DNA of 40,386 nt from JBAXGW01 sp037139195 (GCA_037139195.1 JBAXGW010000040.1:1-40386); one strand, 5' to 3'. Positions 1-8,210 are shown, counted from the first letter of the stretch. Translations and numbers: made by a program. The notes: generated by a model from the letters alone, not told the origin.

Positions 1-49
1 TGCTTATTTTGTTGATTTTCAGTAATTTATATTAATTTTTAACGAAGTA

Positions 50-81
50 TTGATAATATCAACATATCTTTTATATATTTG
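50..81 (+). promoter_or_regulatory. Bacteroidota-type promoter for the propeller gene
   Basis: TTG at 50-52 and TATATTTG at 74-81 (consensus TAnnTTTG) are separated by 21 nt. The predicted transcript start falls near 87. The TTG codon at 79 that could open the reading frame lies inside the -7 box, so translation must begin downstream, at the ATG at 124. Confidence 0.65.
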
Positions 82-123
82 TGTCATAAAAGTTTCATAG
101 GTAAATCTTCAAAATTCTTTTTT

Positions 124-1338
124 ATGAAAAAACAATTGCTCCTTATATTACTGTTTATAATTATTATTACCACAAAAGGTAGTGCTCAGTTTGTTAATTA
201 TAACACATCAAATAGTGGCTTAGTAAATAATGTAGTTCAAGCAATAGCTATAGATTTACAAGGCACCAAATGGTTTGGAACACAAGGCGAAGGGGTCTCA
301 AAATTTGATGGTGCCACATGGACAAGCTATAATTCATCAAATAGTGGTTTAGCAAATAATTATGTTCTATCAATTGCTATAGATTCGCAAGGAAACAGAT
401 GGTTTGGAACTGAATCAGGAGTTTCAAAATTTGATGGCACTGCATGGACAAGCATTACATTGTCCAGCAATGGTATATACGGCGATCTTATTTATTCAAT
501 TGCGATAGATTTGCAAGGGAATATATGGGCTGGTGATACTTACGGAGTATGTAAATTTGACGGCACCACATGGTCAAGATTTGACACTTCTAATAGTGGT
601 TTAGTGAGCAATTGGGTTTCTACAATTACTATAGACTCACAAGGGAATAAATGGTTTGGAACTGAAGCCGGAGTTTCAAAATTTGATGGTACTACATGGA
701 TAACATACAATATATCAAATAGCGGCTTAACTAGTAATAGTATTAGTTCAATTGCAATAGATTCGCAGGGCACCAAATGGTTTGGAACACGAGGCGAAGG
801 GGTTTCAAAATTTGATGGAACATCTTGGACAAATTATAAAAACTCAAATAGTGGTTTGACAAACGATTATGTTTTATCTATTGCCACAGACTTACAAGGG
901 GAAAAATGGTTTGGAACTGGAGGAGGCGGAATATCAAAATTTGATGGAACGACTTGGACGAGTTACAAGTCTTCAAATAGTAATATTGGAAGCAATCAAA
1001 TACACTCAATAGCATTAGATCCACAAGGAAATTTATGGGTTGGCAGTGATTCTGGGGTTTCTGTTTTATCAAATCCTAATAGCATTGCAGATATTTCAAA
1101 AAAAAATAATTTAAAAATATATCCAAATCCTATTTCAAACGAATTGAATATTGAAATTTTGGGAAACACCACAGATGCAAAATTTGAAATTGCAAACGAA
1201 GTTGGACAAATAGTATATTGTGGCAAAATACATGAAAGTACAAAAATTTCAACTGATAACTTTTCGAAAGGCATTTATTTCCTAAAACTTTATTGTGAAG
1301 ATGGAATTGAAGTCAGAAAGTTTGTTAATAGATATTAG
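124..1338 (+). CDS. Secreted seven-unit beta-propeller protein with T9SS type A sorting domain
   Basis: The predicted protein has 404 residues. Residues 1-22 form a signal peptide (MKKQLLLILLF... ending GSAQ). Residues of about 25-320 hold seven repeats of roughly 43 residues, each with the pattern SxAIDxQGxxWFGTxxGVSKFDGTxWTxYxxSNSGL. This matches the two-component-regulator-propeller family, and seven units fit one seven-bladed propeller. The C-terminus has YPNP (333-336) and ends GIYFLKL...VRKFVNRY, a T9SS type A sorting domain, so export across the outer membrane is expected. Such propellers form sensor domains in hybrid kinases; here no kinase or DNA-binding part follows, so it is a free secreted propeller whose ligand is unknown. 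The start at 124 is chosen from the signal peptide and the upstream promoter; a TTG at 79 in frame lies in the promoter. Confidence 0.85.
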   Translation: MKKQLLLILLFIIIITTKGSAQFVNYNTSNSGLVNNVVQAIAIDLQGTKWFGTQGEGVSKFDGATWTSYNSSNSGLANNYVLSIAIDSQGNRWFGTESGVSKFDGTAWTSITLSSNGIYGDLIYSIAIDLQGNIWAGDTYGVCKFDGTTWSRFDTSNSGLVSNWVSTITIDSQGNKWFGTEAGVSKFDGTTWITYNISNSGLTSNSISSIAIDSQGTKWFGTRGEGVSKFDGTSWTNYKNSNSGLTNDYVLSIATDLQGEKWFGTGGGGISKFDGTTWTSYKSSNSNIGSNQIHSIALDPQGNLWVGSDSGVSVLSNPNSIADISKKNNLKIYPNPISNELNIEILGNTTDAKFEIANEVGQIVYCGKIHESTKISTDNFSKGIYFLKLYCEDGIEVRKFVNRY

Positions 1339-1422
1339 CTAATAGACCTTCAAGGATACAAAAACCTAGAAGGGCTCTAAATAATTGAAAAAGACTCTCT
1401 TTCGGCTCATTGTAAAAAAAAT

Positions 1423-1453
1423 TTTGTTTTATTCTTCTTTTTATCTAAGTTTG
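1423..1453 (+). promoter_or_regulatory. Promoter for the aminopeptidase P gene
   Basis: TTTG at 1423-1426 is followed after 19 nt by TAAGTTTG at 1446-1453, a full match to the Bacteroidota TTTG / TAnnTTTG pattern. The transcript would start near 1459, about 18 nt before the ATG at 1477. Confidence 0.7.
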
Positions 1454-1476
1454 ATGAAATTTAAAACTCATTAGCC

Positions 1477-2868
1477 ATGTTCAATAAAGAAGTATATATT
1501 AACAGAAGAAATCAATTACGCAAAAAAATATCGAGCGGCATTGCTTTAATATTAGGCAACAACGAAACTCCTATGAATTATCCTGGAAATACCTATCATT
1601 TCCGTCAGGATAGCAGTTTTCTATATTTTTTTGGATTAGATCATGCTGGTTATGCAGGTATATTGGATATCGACGAAAACAAAGATATTCTTTTTGCCAA
1701 CGACCTTGATATGGACGATATTATTTGGATGGGTCCTCAACCTTCAGTTAAAGAACAAGCGAGTAAAGTTGGAGTTGAAAATACTATGCCTTTTGATGAA
1801 CTTCAAAATTACATTCAAAAAGCAATAAGTCAAGGACGTAAAGTACATTTCCTGCCACCATACAAGGGCGAAAACAAAATACTTTTAGAAGCTTTAGTTG
1901 GCATTAAGCCTGCACAACAAAAAGAAAATGCATCGATAGAATTGATTAAAGGCATTGTCTCTTTAAGAGAAATAAAAGAGAAATGCGAAACTGAAGAAAT
2001 AGACCGTGCTTGTAATACCGGATATTTAATGCATACAACGGCTATGAAAATGGCATATCCAGGAATGTCGGAGCGTGAAATAGCTGGAATTATTGAAGGA
2101 ATATCGCTTTCAAAAGGCGGAGTAACTTCATTTCCAATAATTTTAAGTGTAAACGGACAAACCTTACATAATCATGACCATAGCAATATCCTTAAAGAAG
2201 GAAGAATGATGATTGTTGATGCAGGTTGCGAAACAACATTACACTATGCTTCTGACAATACACGCACAGTTCCAGTTGGAGGAAAATTCAACCAACGCCA
2301 ACGCGAAATTTATCAAGCGGTTGTAGATGCTAATAATCATGCAAATACCTTAATCAAACCCGAAGTTTTCTATCGCGAAGTGCATTTAGGCGCTTGCGAA
2401 GTAATTGCTAATAGCATGAAAGCGCTTGGAATGATGAAGGGCGATATGAAAGAAGCGGTGCAATTAGGTGCTCATGCTTTGTTTATGCCTCACGGATTAG
2501 GTCACATGATGGGACTTGATGTTCATGACATGGAAGATTTGGGCGAGAATTATGTGGGTTATGATGAAGAAATTCAACGCAGCACAATATTTGGAACAGC
2601 ATTTGTTCGCCTTGGCAAACGCTTGAAAGAAAATTTTGTAATAACAAACGAGCCAGGTATTTATTTCATTCCAGAACTTATCGACCAGTGGAAAGCTGAA
2701 AAGAAATTTGAACAATTTATTAATTACGATAAAGTTGAAACGTATAAAGATTTTGGTGGTATTCGCTTAGAAGACGATATTTTGGTTACTTCAAATGGTT
2801 TCAGAATAATGGGCGATAAACGAATTCCAATTACGGTTGATGAAGTTGAAAATCTAATGAGAAGATAA
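1477..2868 (+). CDS. pepP: Xaa-Pro aminopeptidase (aminopeptidase P, peptidase M24B)
   Basis: This 463-residue enzyme should remove an N-terminal residue that precedes proline, in the cytoplasm, using two metal ions. Residues of about 2-135 look like the AMP_N (creatinase N-terminal) domain and the rest is the pita-bread fold. The five metal ligands of the family can be placed: D248 (VDAGCE), D260 (ASDNTRT), H343 (HGLGHMMGLDVHD), E392 (TNEPGIYF) and E432 (IRLEDD). H339 in the same HGLGH motif is the second conserved histidine. The length agrees with E. coli PepP (about 440). There is no signal peptide. A good promoter lies just upstream and the alpha/beta hydrolase gene follows 81 nt downstream, across an inverted repeat that may separate the two transcripts. 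The family is certain; the exact dipeptide preference is not. Confidence 0.93.
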   Translation: MFNKEVYINRRNQLRKKISSGIALILGNNETPMNYPGNTYHFRQDSSFLYFFGLDHAGYAGILDIDENKDILFANDLDMDDIIWMGPQPSVKEQASKVGVENTMPFDELQNYIQKAISQGRKVHFLPPYKGENKILLEALVGIKPAQQKENASIELIKGIVSLREIKEKCETEEIDRACNTGYLMHTTAMKMAYPGMSEREIAGIIEGISLSKGGVTSFPIILSVNGQTLHNHDHSNILKEGRMMIVDAGCETTLHYASDNTRTVPVGGKFNQRQREIYQAVVDANNHANTLIKPEVFYREVHLGACEVIANSMKALGMMKGDMKEAVQLGAHALFMPHGLGHMMGLDVHDMEDLGENYVGYDEEIQRSTIFGTAFVRLGKRLKENFVITNEPGIYFIPELIDQWKAEKKFEQFINYDKVETYKDFGGIRLEDDILVTSNGFRIMGDKRIPITVDEVENLMRR

Positions 2869-2880
2869 TTCTTGAAATTA

Positions 2881-2923
2881 TTCGACTTCGCTCAGGATGA
2901 CTAACTCACTAAGCGAAGTCGAA
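2881..2923. repeat. Imperfect inverted repeat, possible terminator
   Basis: TTCGACTTCGCTCAG (2881-2895) pairs with CTAAGCGAAGTCGAA (2909-2923), with one mismatch and a 13-nt loop; GGTTTTC follows. It lies between the aminopeptidase P and hydrolase genes and could end transcription of the first. The left arm plus following GG is also found at 17061-17076, so this is a copy of a dispersed repeat and not only a local terminator. Confidence 0.6.
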
Positions 2924-2949
2924 GGTTTTCTTTATAAACAAACAAACTA

Positions 2950-3747
2950 ATGGAAAAAATCTTTCATTACAAAGATAAAAACATACGCTATATTATTGAA
3001 GGCGAAGGCAATGTGGTTATTTTGTTGCATGGATTTACCGAATCGCTTAATATTTGGGATGACTATAGTGTTGAATTAACTAAAACCAATAAATTACTTC
3101 GCATTGACTTGCCTGGACATGGCAAAAGCGATTGTATTGGCGATGTTCAGACTATGGAAGAAATGGCTGAACTTGTTAATTCTATTTGCGAAGCTGAAAA
3201 TTTGAATCAGATGATTATGATTGGTCATTCGATGGGTGGATATGTAATGCTCGCTTTTGCCGAAAAATATGCTGAAAAACTTAAAGGTTTTGGTTTATTT
3301 CATTCTATTGCTTTTGCTGATAACGAAGAGCAAAAAAACAACAGAGCTCGTGCAATTGAAGTAATAAGAAACAATCATCATGGTTTCTTATCTGCATTTA
3401 TTCCAGAGCTTTTTGCTGAATGCAATAGAGAAAAATATAAAAAAGAGATTGAAGTATTAATTGAAACATCTAGAAGCATGAGTGAACAAAGCGTTATCTC
3501 ATGCATGGAAGGGATGCGCCAACGTGAAGATAAAACACATGTTTTGAAAGAGGCTAAATTTCCTGTACTTTTTATTGGTGGCTATGAAGATGTTCGTGTG
3601 CCCATTGCAAAATTCAAAGAGCAAATGCTTTTTCCACCTGAGTCTACCGCACTTTTAATGACAGAAACTGGACACATGGGATATATTGAACAAAGAGACA
3701 AAACGTTGGAGTTTATCAAAAAATATATCATTGAATGCAACAAATAA
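2950..3747 (+). CDS. Alpha/beta hydrolase
   Basis: The 265-residue protein has the classical alpha/beta-hydrolase signature: HGFTES near residue 26 (oxyanion region), nucleophile elbow GHSMGG with S94, a probable acid D214 in GGYEDVRVP, and catalytic H242 in ETGHMGY. It lacks a signal peptide and should be cytoplasmic. The small cap region between about 120 and 190 is rich in charged residues. The family includes esterases, lipases and C-C hydrolases (MenH-like, BioH-like), and sequence inspection alone does not choose among them. The gene is followed after 13 nt by the membrane protein gene, so the two are probably cotranscribed. There is no men or bio gene nearby to support a specific pathway. 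Confidence 0.85.
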   Translation: MEKIFHYKDKNIRYIIEGEGNVVILLHGFTESLNIWDDYSVELTKTNKLLRIDLPGHGKSDCIGDVQTMEEMAELVNSICEAENLNQMIMIGHSMGGYVMLAFAEKYAEKLKGFGLFHSIAFADNEEQKNNRARAIEVIRNNHHGFLSAFIPELFAECNREKYKKEIEVLIETSRSMSEQSVISCMEGMRQREDKTHVLKEAKFPVLFIGGYEDVRVPIAKFKEQMLFPPESTALLMTETGHMGYIEQRDKTLEFIKKYIIECNK

Positions 3748-3760
3748 TCAAAACTGATTA

Positions 3761-5107
3761 ATGAAAAAATTTTCCATTCATTTTATTGTAGTTAATTTCA
3801 TTCTTTGTTTCTATTTTATTGATTTATGGTCGAATGCACAAAATAATTCTCGTGGCTTACCTATAGTTTCTTATTATGAAAATGGCAATATTTATTTTGA
3901 CAAATACCAAGATAAAACTTGCGATAAAAGCATAGTTGCAGGTCATATTTATTCTGATAAAGCTCCACTTCCAACATTTGTTGCTCTTCCAATATATGGC
4001 TTACTCAGCAAAGTTGGAATTATTGACATTAAAAGCGAAAAAAACAAGTTTAATAATATATACGCAATTGGAGGAATTCTATGTGGAAGTCTTCCATTTT
4101 TTTTATTAATTTATTTGTCATTTACAAATGTTCTAAATAGAATTAATTATAAGGAATTGAATTTTTCAGCTATACTATTAACCATGCTTCCATGGTATGG
4201 TTCTTTTTTATTTATTTATACTGGAACTTTTTTTGGACATTTATTTTCAGGCGTTTTAATGCTTGGAGCTTATATTTTTTATAAAAAACAAAAGCTTTTT
4301 TATTGTGGTCTATTAGCTGGATTGAGCGTTATCTCAGAATATACATTAGTGTTAATTCCTGTTATTTGGGGATTACAAACTTTATTTCAGCAAAAAACAA
4401 TAAAAAAACTTTTGCCCATGTTTCTTGGTGCTTGCCCTGGAATTGTATTTATTTTAACTTATAACTTTCTTATAACAAGCAGCCCTTTTGATAATTTATA
4501 CAATCATGTTTCAGCTGATTACTCAACGCCCAACTATGGATTTTTGTTTCCCACTTTGACTTCAATTTTCGGTCTTACTTTTAGTGTTTATAGGGGTTTG
4601 TTTATTTTTATGCCAATATTATTTTTTGCACTTTTGATATATTTAAAAAACATACGTCTTTCAAATGTTAAATATTTATTTTTGCACCCAATTATTTTTC
4701 CAGCTATAATTTTATTTTTTGTTATTTCTGCAAACCACATGTGGTGGGGAGGTTGGTGCTTCGGTCCTAGGCATTTAACCGTTGTGGCAATACTTCTTGG
4801 CTACGAGACGATTCCTTATTTAATTGAAAAAGGGTATAATAAGATTTTACTATGGAGTTTTATCGCTTTTGGATTAATTATATCCATAGCAACAAAGATA
4901 ACGCTGCAATATTCTTTCCCGACTGACATAAAAAACGCAATAACAGAAGCACTTATTCCTGCCTTTTTTAAATGGGACTTTAATAATAACAACTTATTGT
5001 CACAAAGTTTTGCTATTGATAATGCCTATTCAGCCGCAGTGTGGGTATTATTGCTTTTATCAAGTATAATTGCCCTAAAGCAATTTTTCGTTAAGGTTTG
5101 CAAATAA
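3761..5107 (+). CDS. Polytopic membrane protein, GT-C glycosyltransferase-like
   Basis: The 448-residue protein is very hydrophobic, with about 10 membrane segments. An N-terminal segment of about 25 residues is followed by a polar region with GHIYSDKAPLPTFVALP, and there is a second conserved-looking block, WWGGWCFGPRHLTVV, between later membrane segments. Both blocks recall large bacterial membrane proteins related to GT-C (dolichyl-phosphate-mannose mannosyltransferase-like) enzymes, in which an SDKAPG loop and a GGWSFGPRYL loop lie on the outer face. I infer a lipid-linked sugar transferase or a related membrane protein; the substrate is unknown. The gene lies 13 nt after the hydrolase and converges on cysN with a 10-nt gap. 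No terminator is visible between them. Confidence 0.6.
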   Translation: MKKFSIHFIVVNFILCFYFIDLWSNAQNNSRGLPIVSYYENGNIYFDKYQDKTCDKSIVAGHIYSDKAPLPTFVALPIYGLLSKVGIIDIKSEKNKFNNIYAIGGILCGSLPFFLLIYLSFTNVLNRINYKELNFSAILLTMLPWYGSFLFIYTGTFFGHLFSGVLMLGAYIFYKKQKLFYCGLLAGLSVISEYTLVLIPVIWGLQTLFQQKTIKKLLPMFLGACPGIVFILTYNFLITSSPFDNLYNHVSADYSTPNYGFLFPTLTSIFGLTFSVYRGLFIFMPILFFALLIYLKNIRLSNVKYLFLHPIIFPAIILFFVISANHMWWGGWCFGPRHLTVVAILLGYETIPYLIEKGYNKILLWSFIAFGLIISIATKITLQYSFPTDIKNAITEALIPAFFKWDFNNNNLLSQSFAIDNAYSAAVWVLLLLSSIIALKQFFVKVCK

Positions 5108-5117
5108 AATTTCAGCT

Positions 5118-6392
5118 TTAAATTATCATTCCAGCACCTACAGTTTCATTAGTAGCTTCATCAATTAAAATTAAGCTTCCAGTTAAGCGATTGATTTTAT
5201 ATTTATCAAAGAATAAAGGTTGAGTAGTTCTAATTTGAATTCTGCCAATATCATTTAAGCCAATTTCTTTGTCGTCTTCCATACGGTGAAGGGTATTGAT
5301 GTCAACTTTATAACGAACCTCTTTTACAATACATCTAACTTCCTTTGTTGTGTGTTTTAGAGCATATTTGCCATTTGGAATAAGCTTTTTCTCGTTCATC
5401 CAGCAAATCATTAAATCAATATCCTGACCAACCTGTGGAACATTGTTTTCGCGAACAATCATATCACCACGGCTAATATCAATCTCGTCTTCCAAACGAA
5501 TGGTAACCGACATTGGAGGAAACGCTTCTGCTAAAGAAGTGCCAAAAGTATCTATTGATTTGATAGTACTAGTAAATCCAGATGGAAGAACCATAACTTT
5601 ATCGCCAGGTTTAAAAACACCGCCAGCAATTCTGCCTGCATACCCACGGTAATCGTGAAATTCGTCAGAATATGGACGAATTACATTTTGAACTGGGAAA
5701 CGGCAATCAACCAAATTTTGGTCGCTACCAATATGAATAGTTTCAAGTAAATATAGTAATGTTGGACCTTCGTACCATGGTGTTTTTGTAGAGCGATCTA
5801 CAACGTTATCGCCATTTAAAGCACTGATAGGTATAAAACGAACATCTTGAACATCTAATTTTGAAGCAAATGCTTGAAACTGCTTGCGAATATCGTCATA
5901 AATGGTTTTGTCGTAATCCACCAAATCCATTTTGTTTACACAAATTACGATATGTGGAATTTTCAAAAGCGATGCAATAAATGCATGACGGCAAGTTTGT
6001 TCAATAACTCCTTTTCGAGCATCAACCAAAATAATTGCTAAATTGGCTGTAGATGCACCAGTTACCATGTTTCTGGTATACTGAATATGTCCAGGAGTAT
6101 CGGCAATAATGAATTTGCGAGCAGGCGTTGCAAAATATCGGTAAGCAACATCTATGGTTATTCCTTGTTCTCTTTCAGCGCGCAATCCGTCAGTAAGTAA
6201 TGCTAGATTCACTGTTTCTTCGCCTCTGCGTTCACTTGCATCTTTAATTGCATCCATTTGGTCTTCGAAGATAGATTTGCTGTCATATAGCAATCTTCCA
6301 ATTAGTGTGCTTTTACCATCGTCAACGCTTCCTGCTGTAGTAAAGCGTAATAACTCCATATTTAAATAGCCTTCGCTTGAAAAATCTGTCAT
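5118..6392 (-). CDS. cysN: Sulfate adenylyltransferase, large GTPase subunit
   Basis: CysN couples GTP hydrolysis to formation of adenosine 5'-phosphosulfate (APS) by CysD. The 424-residue sequence shows all GTPase motifs in order: G1 AGSVDDGKST at about residues 20-29, the G2 region around EREQGITIDVAYRYF, G3 ADTPGH, G4 NKMDLVDYD and G5 around SALNGD, followed by EF-Tu-like beta-barrel domains. It is somewhat shorter than E. coli CysN (475 residues) and has no fused APS kinase, which fits the separate cysC upstream. The start at 6392 leaves 20 residues before G1; an internal Met at codon 12 (6359) is an alternative. It is the last gene of the cysC-cysD-cysN operon; 106 nt holding a dispersed repeat separate it from cysD. 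Confidence 0.95.
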   Translation of the reverse strand: MTDFSSEGYLNMELLRFTTAGSVDDGKSTLIGRLLYDSKSIFEDQMDAIKDASERRGEETVNLALLTDGLRAEREQGITIDVAYRYFATPARKFIIADTPGHIQYTRNMVTGASTANLAIILVDARKGVIEQTCRHAFIASLLKIPHIVICVNKMDLVDYDKTIYDDIRKQFQAFASKLDVQDVRFIPISALNGDNVVDRSTKTPWYEGPTLLYLLETIHIGSDQNLVDCRFPVQNVIRPYSDEFHDYRGYAGRIAGGVFKPGDKVMVLPSGFTSTIKSIDTFGTSLAEAFPPMSVTIRLEDEIDISRGDMIVRENNVPQVGQDIDLMICWMNEKKLIPNGKYALKHTTKEVRCIVKEVRYKVDINTLHRMEDDKEIGLNDIGRIQIRTTQPLFFDKYKINRLTGSLILIDEATNETVGAGMII

Positions 6393-6424
6393 AATAATGT
6401 TTATAAAGTTGAAAGTTCTTAAAT

Positions 6425-6498
6425 CGGTGAATGGTTAATGGTGAACGGTGAATGGTTCAAATTTCAACCCTGAACCTTGCACCCTTTACCGTCAGCCA
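6425..6498. repeat. Dispersed intergenic repeat copy (GGTGAA / GGTGCAAGGT type)
   Basis: The cysD-cysN spacer is built of short G-rich words on the plus strand (GGTGAATGG, GGTGAACGGTGAATGG) and ends with ACCTTGCACCCTTTAC (6474-6489). The reverse complement of that 16-mer, GTAAAGGGTGCAAGGT, occurs at 17020-17035 just after another gene. The same style of sequence (GCACGGTGAATGA) appears after trpB2 near 9675. The spacer is therefore a copy of a dispersed repeat inserted within an operon. Confidence 0.6.
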
Positions 6499-7404
6499 TT
6501 AAAAGTATCCTTCGCGTTTTCTATCTTCCATAGCTGCTTCCGATCTTTTGTCGTCGGCTCTGCCGCCTCTTTCTGTAACACGTGACGCTGCAACTTCCTG
6601 AATAATATCTTCTAAAGTAGAGGCATCAGAAACGGTTGCACCTGTACAGGTTAAATCGCCAATAGTTCTAAAACGAACTTGCATTTCCTCGTATTTCTCA
6701 TTGTCGCGAATTGGCAAACAATCTGCTTTTGCTAAAATCATTCCGTCTCTGCGGAAACAAGTTCGCATGTGTGTGAAATATAAAGAAGGCATTTCTATTT
6801 TTTCTTGAAGAATATATTGCCAAACGTCCATTTCAGTCCAGTTGCTAATTGGAAATGCTCTAAAATGTTCACCTATATTTTTTCTGCCATTGAATAAATT
6901 CCATAATTCAGGACGCTGGTTTTTTGGATCCCATTGACCAAATTCGTCTCTATGAGAAAAGAAGCGTTCTTTAGCCCTAGCTTTTTCTTCATCGCGACGA
7001 GCGCCACCCATTGCACATTCTATCTTGTATTCTTCTAATGTGTCAAGCAATGTAACTGTTTGCAGAATATTTCTACTTGCATTAGGACCCTTTTCTTCTA
7101 CTGCGCGACCTTTGTCTATAGATGCTTGAACAGAGCCTACAACAAGTTTAGCACCAACCTCTTTAACCAAATTATCACGATAATCAAGAGTTTCTTGGAA
7201 ATTATGACCTGTGTCAATATGAATTAAAGGAAAAGGGATTTTAGCAGGCCAAAATGCTTTACGAGCCAAATGAACCAGAACGATAGAATCTTTTCCTCCA
7301 GAAAATAAAAGTGCAGGGCGTTCAAACTGAGCAACAACTTCTCTGATGATAAACATCGATTCTGCTTCTAGTTCTTGTAAATGCGTTAAGTTATAATTAT
7401 ACAT
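6499..7404 (-). CDS. cysD: Sulfate adenylyltransferase, small (catalytic) subunit
   Basis: CysD is the ATP-pyrophosphatase-fold catalytic subunit of ATP sulfurylase, making APS and pyrophosphate from ATP and sulfate together with CysN. The 301-residue length matches the family. Visible signatures are the PP-loop SGGKDS near residue 36, HIDTGHNFQET, the GGARRDEEKARAKE block and the C-terminal MEDRKREGYF, which is typical of CysD. The gene begins 6 nt after the cysC stop, so the two are probably cotranscribed from the promoter at 8022-8052. Confidence 0.97.
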   Translation of the reverse strand: MYNYNLTHLQELEAESMFIIREVVAQFERPALLFSGGKDSIVLVHLARKAFWPAKIPFPLIHIDTGHNFQETLDYRDNLVKEVGAKLVVGSVQASIDKGRAVEEKGPNASRNILQTVTLLDTLEEYKIECAMGGARRDEEKARAKERFFSHRDEFGQWDPKNQRPELWNLFNGRKNIGEHFRAFPISNWTEMDVWQYILQEKIEMPSLYFTHMRTCFRRDGMILAKADCLPIRDNEKYEEMQVRFRTIGDLTCTGATVSDASTLEDIIQEVAASRVTERGGRADDKRSEAAMEDRKREGYF

Positions 7405-7410
7405 AGTAAA

Positions 7411-8013
7411 TTACTTTAATTCAATTTTAGGTAATAAAAATGTCAGGATTTGATTTACAGAGTCATCTATCGAAAAGGTAGTATCAACAACTAAATCAGA
7501 GCTTTCAGAAACTTCAAATGGATCGTCGATTCCTGTAAAGGATTTTATAATGCCTAATCGAGCTAATTTGTACAACCCTTTAGGGTCACGTGCTTCACAG
7601 ACTTCGATAGGTGAGTTTATGAAAATTTCGATGAAATTATCTTCTCCAATAATTTCTTTAGCTGCTTGACGCATTTGAATAGTTGGTGAAACAAAGCTAT
7701 TGATAGTTATAATTCCACAATCAATAAAAAGTCTGTTTACTTCCGAAACTCTTCGAATATTTTCCATTCGGTCTTCATCCGAAAAACTAAGTCCTTTATT
7801 GATGCCCTCGCGAACAATATCTCCATCTAAAATCTGAACTTTAAAGTTTTTATCATAAAGTGCTTTCTCTAATCTAACTGCTAATGTGCTTTTCCCCGAA
7901 CCCGAAAGTCCGTAAAACCAAATAGCAATAGCATGCTGATTAAGCGCAATTTCCTTCTCTCTGCGGTTAACAAGCTTTTCAAGACCAAATGATATGTATT
8001 TTTTCTCCGACAT
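7411..8013 (-). CDS. cysC: Adenylylsulfate kinase
   Basis: CysC phosphorylates APS to PAPS using ATP. The protein has 200 residues, the usual length for the family. It shows the Walker A motif YGLSGSGKSTLA, the APS-binding block DGDIVREGINKGLSFSDEDR followed by ENIRRVSEV, SFVSPTIQMRQ, and the DPKGLYKLARLGIIKSFTGI region that corresponds to the lid. The frame is open a further 44 codons upstream to 8145, but that extension would cover the promoter box at 8022-8029 and part of the divergent trp leader. The ATG at 8013 (MSEKKYISFG) is therefore chosen. With the predicted transcript start near 8016, the mRNA would be nearly leaderless. It heads the cysC-cysD-cysN operon. No cysH/cysI gene is in the window. 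Confidence 0.94.
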   Translation of the reverse strand: MSEKKYISFGLEKLVNRREKEIALNQHAIAIWFYGLSGSGKSTLAVRLEKALYDKNFKVQILDGDIVREGINKGLSFSDEDRMENIRRVSEVNRLFIDCGIITINSFVSPTIQMRQAAKEIIGEDNFIEIFINSPIEVCEARDPKGLYKLARLGIIKSFTGIDDPFEVSESSDLVVDTTFSIDDSVNQILTFLLPKIELK

Positions 8014-8021
8014 TTCTTGTG

Positions 8022-8052
8022 CAAACTTACATAAAATCAATGTGATTAGCAA
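8022..8052 (-). promoter_or_regulatory. Promoter of the cysC-cysD-cysN operon
   Basis: Read on the minus strand, TTG (8052-8050) and TAAGTTTG (8029-8022) are spaced by 20 nt. The transcript start would lie about 8016, only a few bases ahead of the cysC ATG at 8013. It stands back to back with the trp leader promoter. Confidence 0.7.
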
Positions 8053-8079
8053 GATGGAAAAATAAATATTATAAAAAAC

Positions 8080-8111
8080 TTGCTTTTTGGATTTTGCATT
8101 TTGTATCTTTG
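8080..8111 (+). promoter_or_regulatory. Promoter of the trp leader and trpB2
   Basis: TTG at 8080-8082 and TATCTTTG at 8104-8111 are spaced by 21 nt. Transcription would begin about 8117, so the leader peptide ATG at 8124 is within about 10 nt of the 5' end. Confidence 0.65.
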
Positions 8112-8123
8112 GGGTCTCAAAAT

Positions 8124-8210
8124 ATGCAAATGAAAAGTTGTTCAATTATATCTAATCAAAATTGGTGGCGCATGATTATAAATCATAGCGTAAACAATTG
8201 GTGGATATAA
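8124..8210 (+). CDS. trpL: Putative trp leader peptide (28 residues, two Trp-Trp pairs)
   Basis: A 28-codon ORF starts MQMKSCS and contains two tandem pairs of UGG codons, at 8163-8168 (QNWWR) and 8199-8204 (NNWWI), then stops with TAA at 8208-8210. Four Trp codons in 28, in two adjacent pairs, are most unlikely by chance in AT-rich DNA. A start at the second ATG (8130) is also possible. The stop codon lies 24 nt before the terminator stem at 8234. In known ribosome-mediated attenuators such a peptide measures charged tRNA-Trp. The downstream gene encodes a tryptophan synthase beta chain, which gives the logic. The peptide itself is probably not functional after synthesis. Recognised from sequence only; no comparison with related genomes was possible. 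Confidence 0.82.
   Translation: MQMKSCSIISNQNWWRMIINHSVNNWWI
8169..8190 (+). promoter_or_regulatory. Pause/anti-antiterminator hairpin of the trp leader
   Basis: CGCATGATT (8169-8177) pairs with AATCAT-A-GCG (8181-8190), nine base pairs with one bulged A (8187) and loop ATA. It begins directly after the first Trp-Trp pair. Its right side (8188-8190) overlaps the candidate antiterminator arm, so the two folds compete. Confidence 0.55.

Noticed and set aside
79..123. N-terminal extension of the propeller gene from a TTG at 79
   Set aside because: The TTG overlaps the -7 box TATATTTG (74-81), and the ATG at 124 begins a clean signal peptide.
1339..1380. Hairpin CCTTC...GAAGG after the propeller gene as a terminator
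   Set aside because: Only five base pairs with a long loop and no T-tract.
5100..5118. Terminator between the membrane protein gene and cysN
   Set aside because: The convergent genes are only 10 nt apart and no hairpin is visible.
8014..8145. Upstream extension of cysC by 44 codons
   Set aside because: It would cover the cysC promoter box and the divergent trp leader; family alignment begins after the ATG at 8013.
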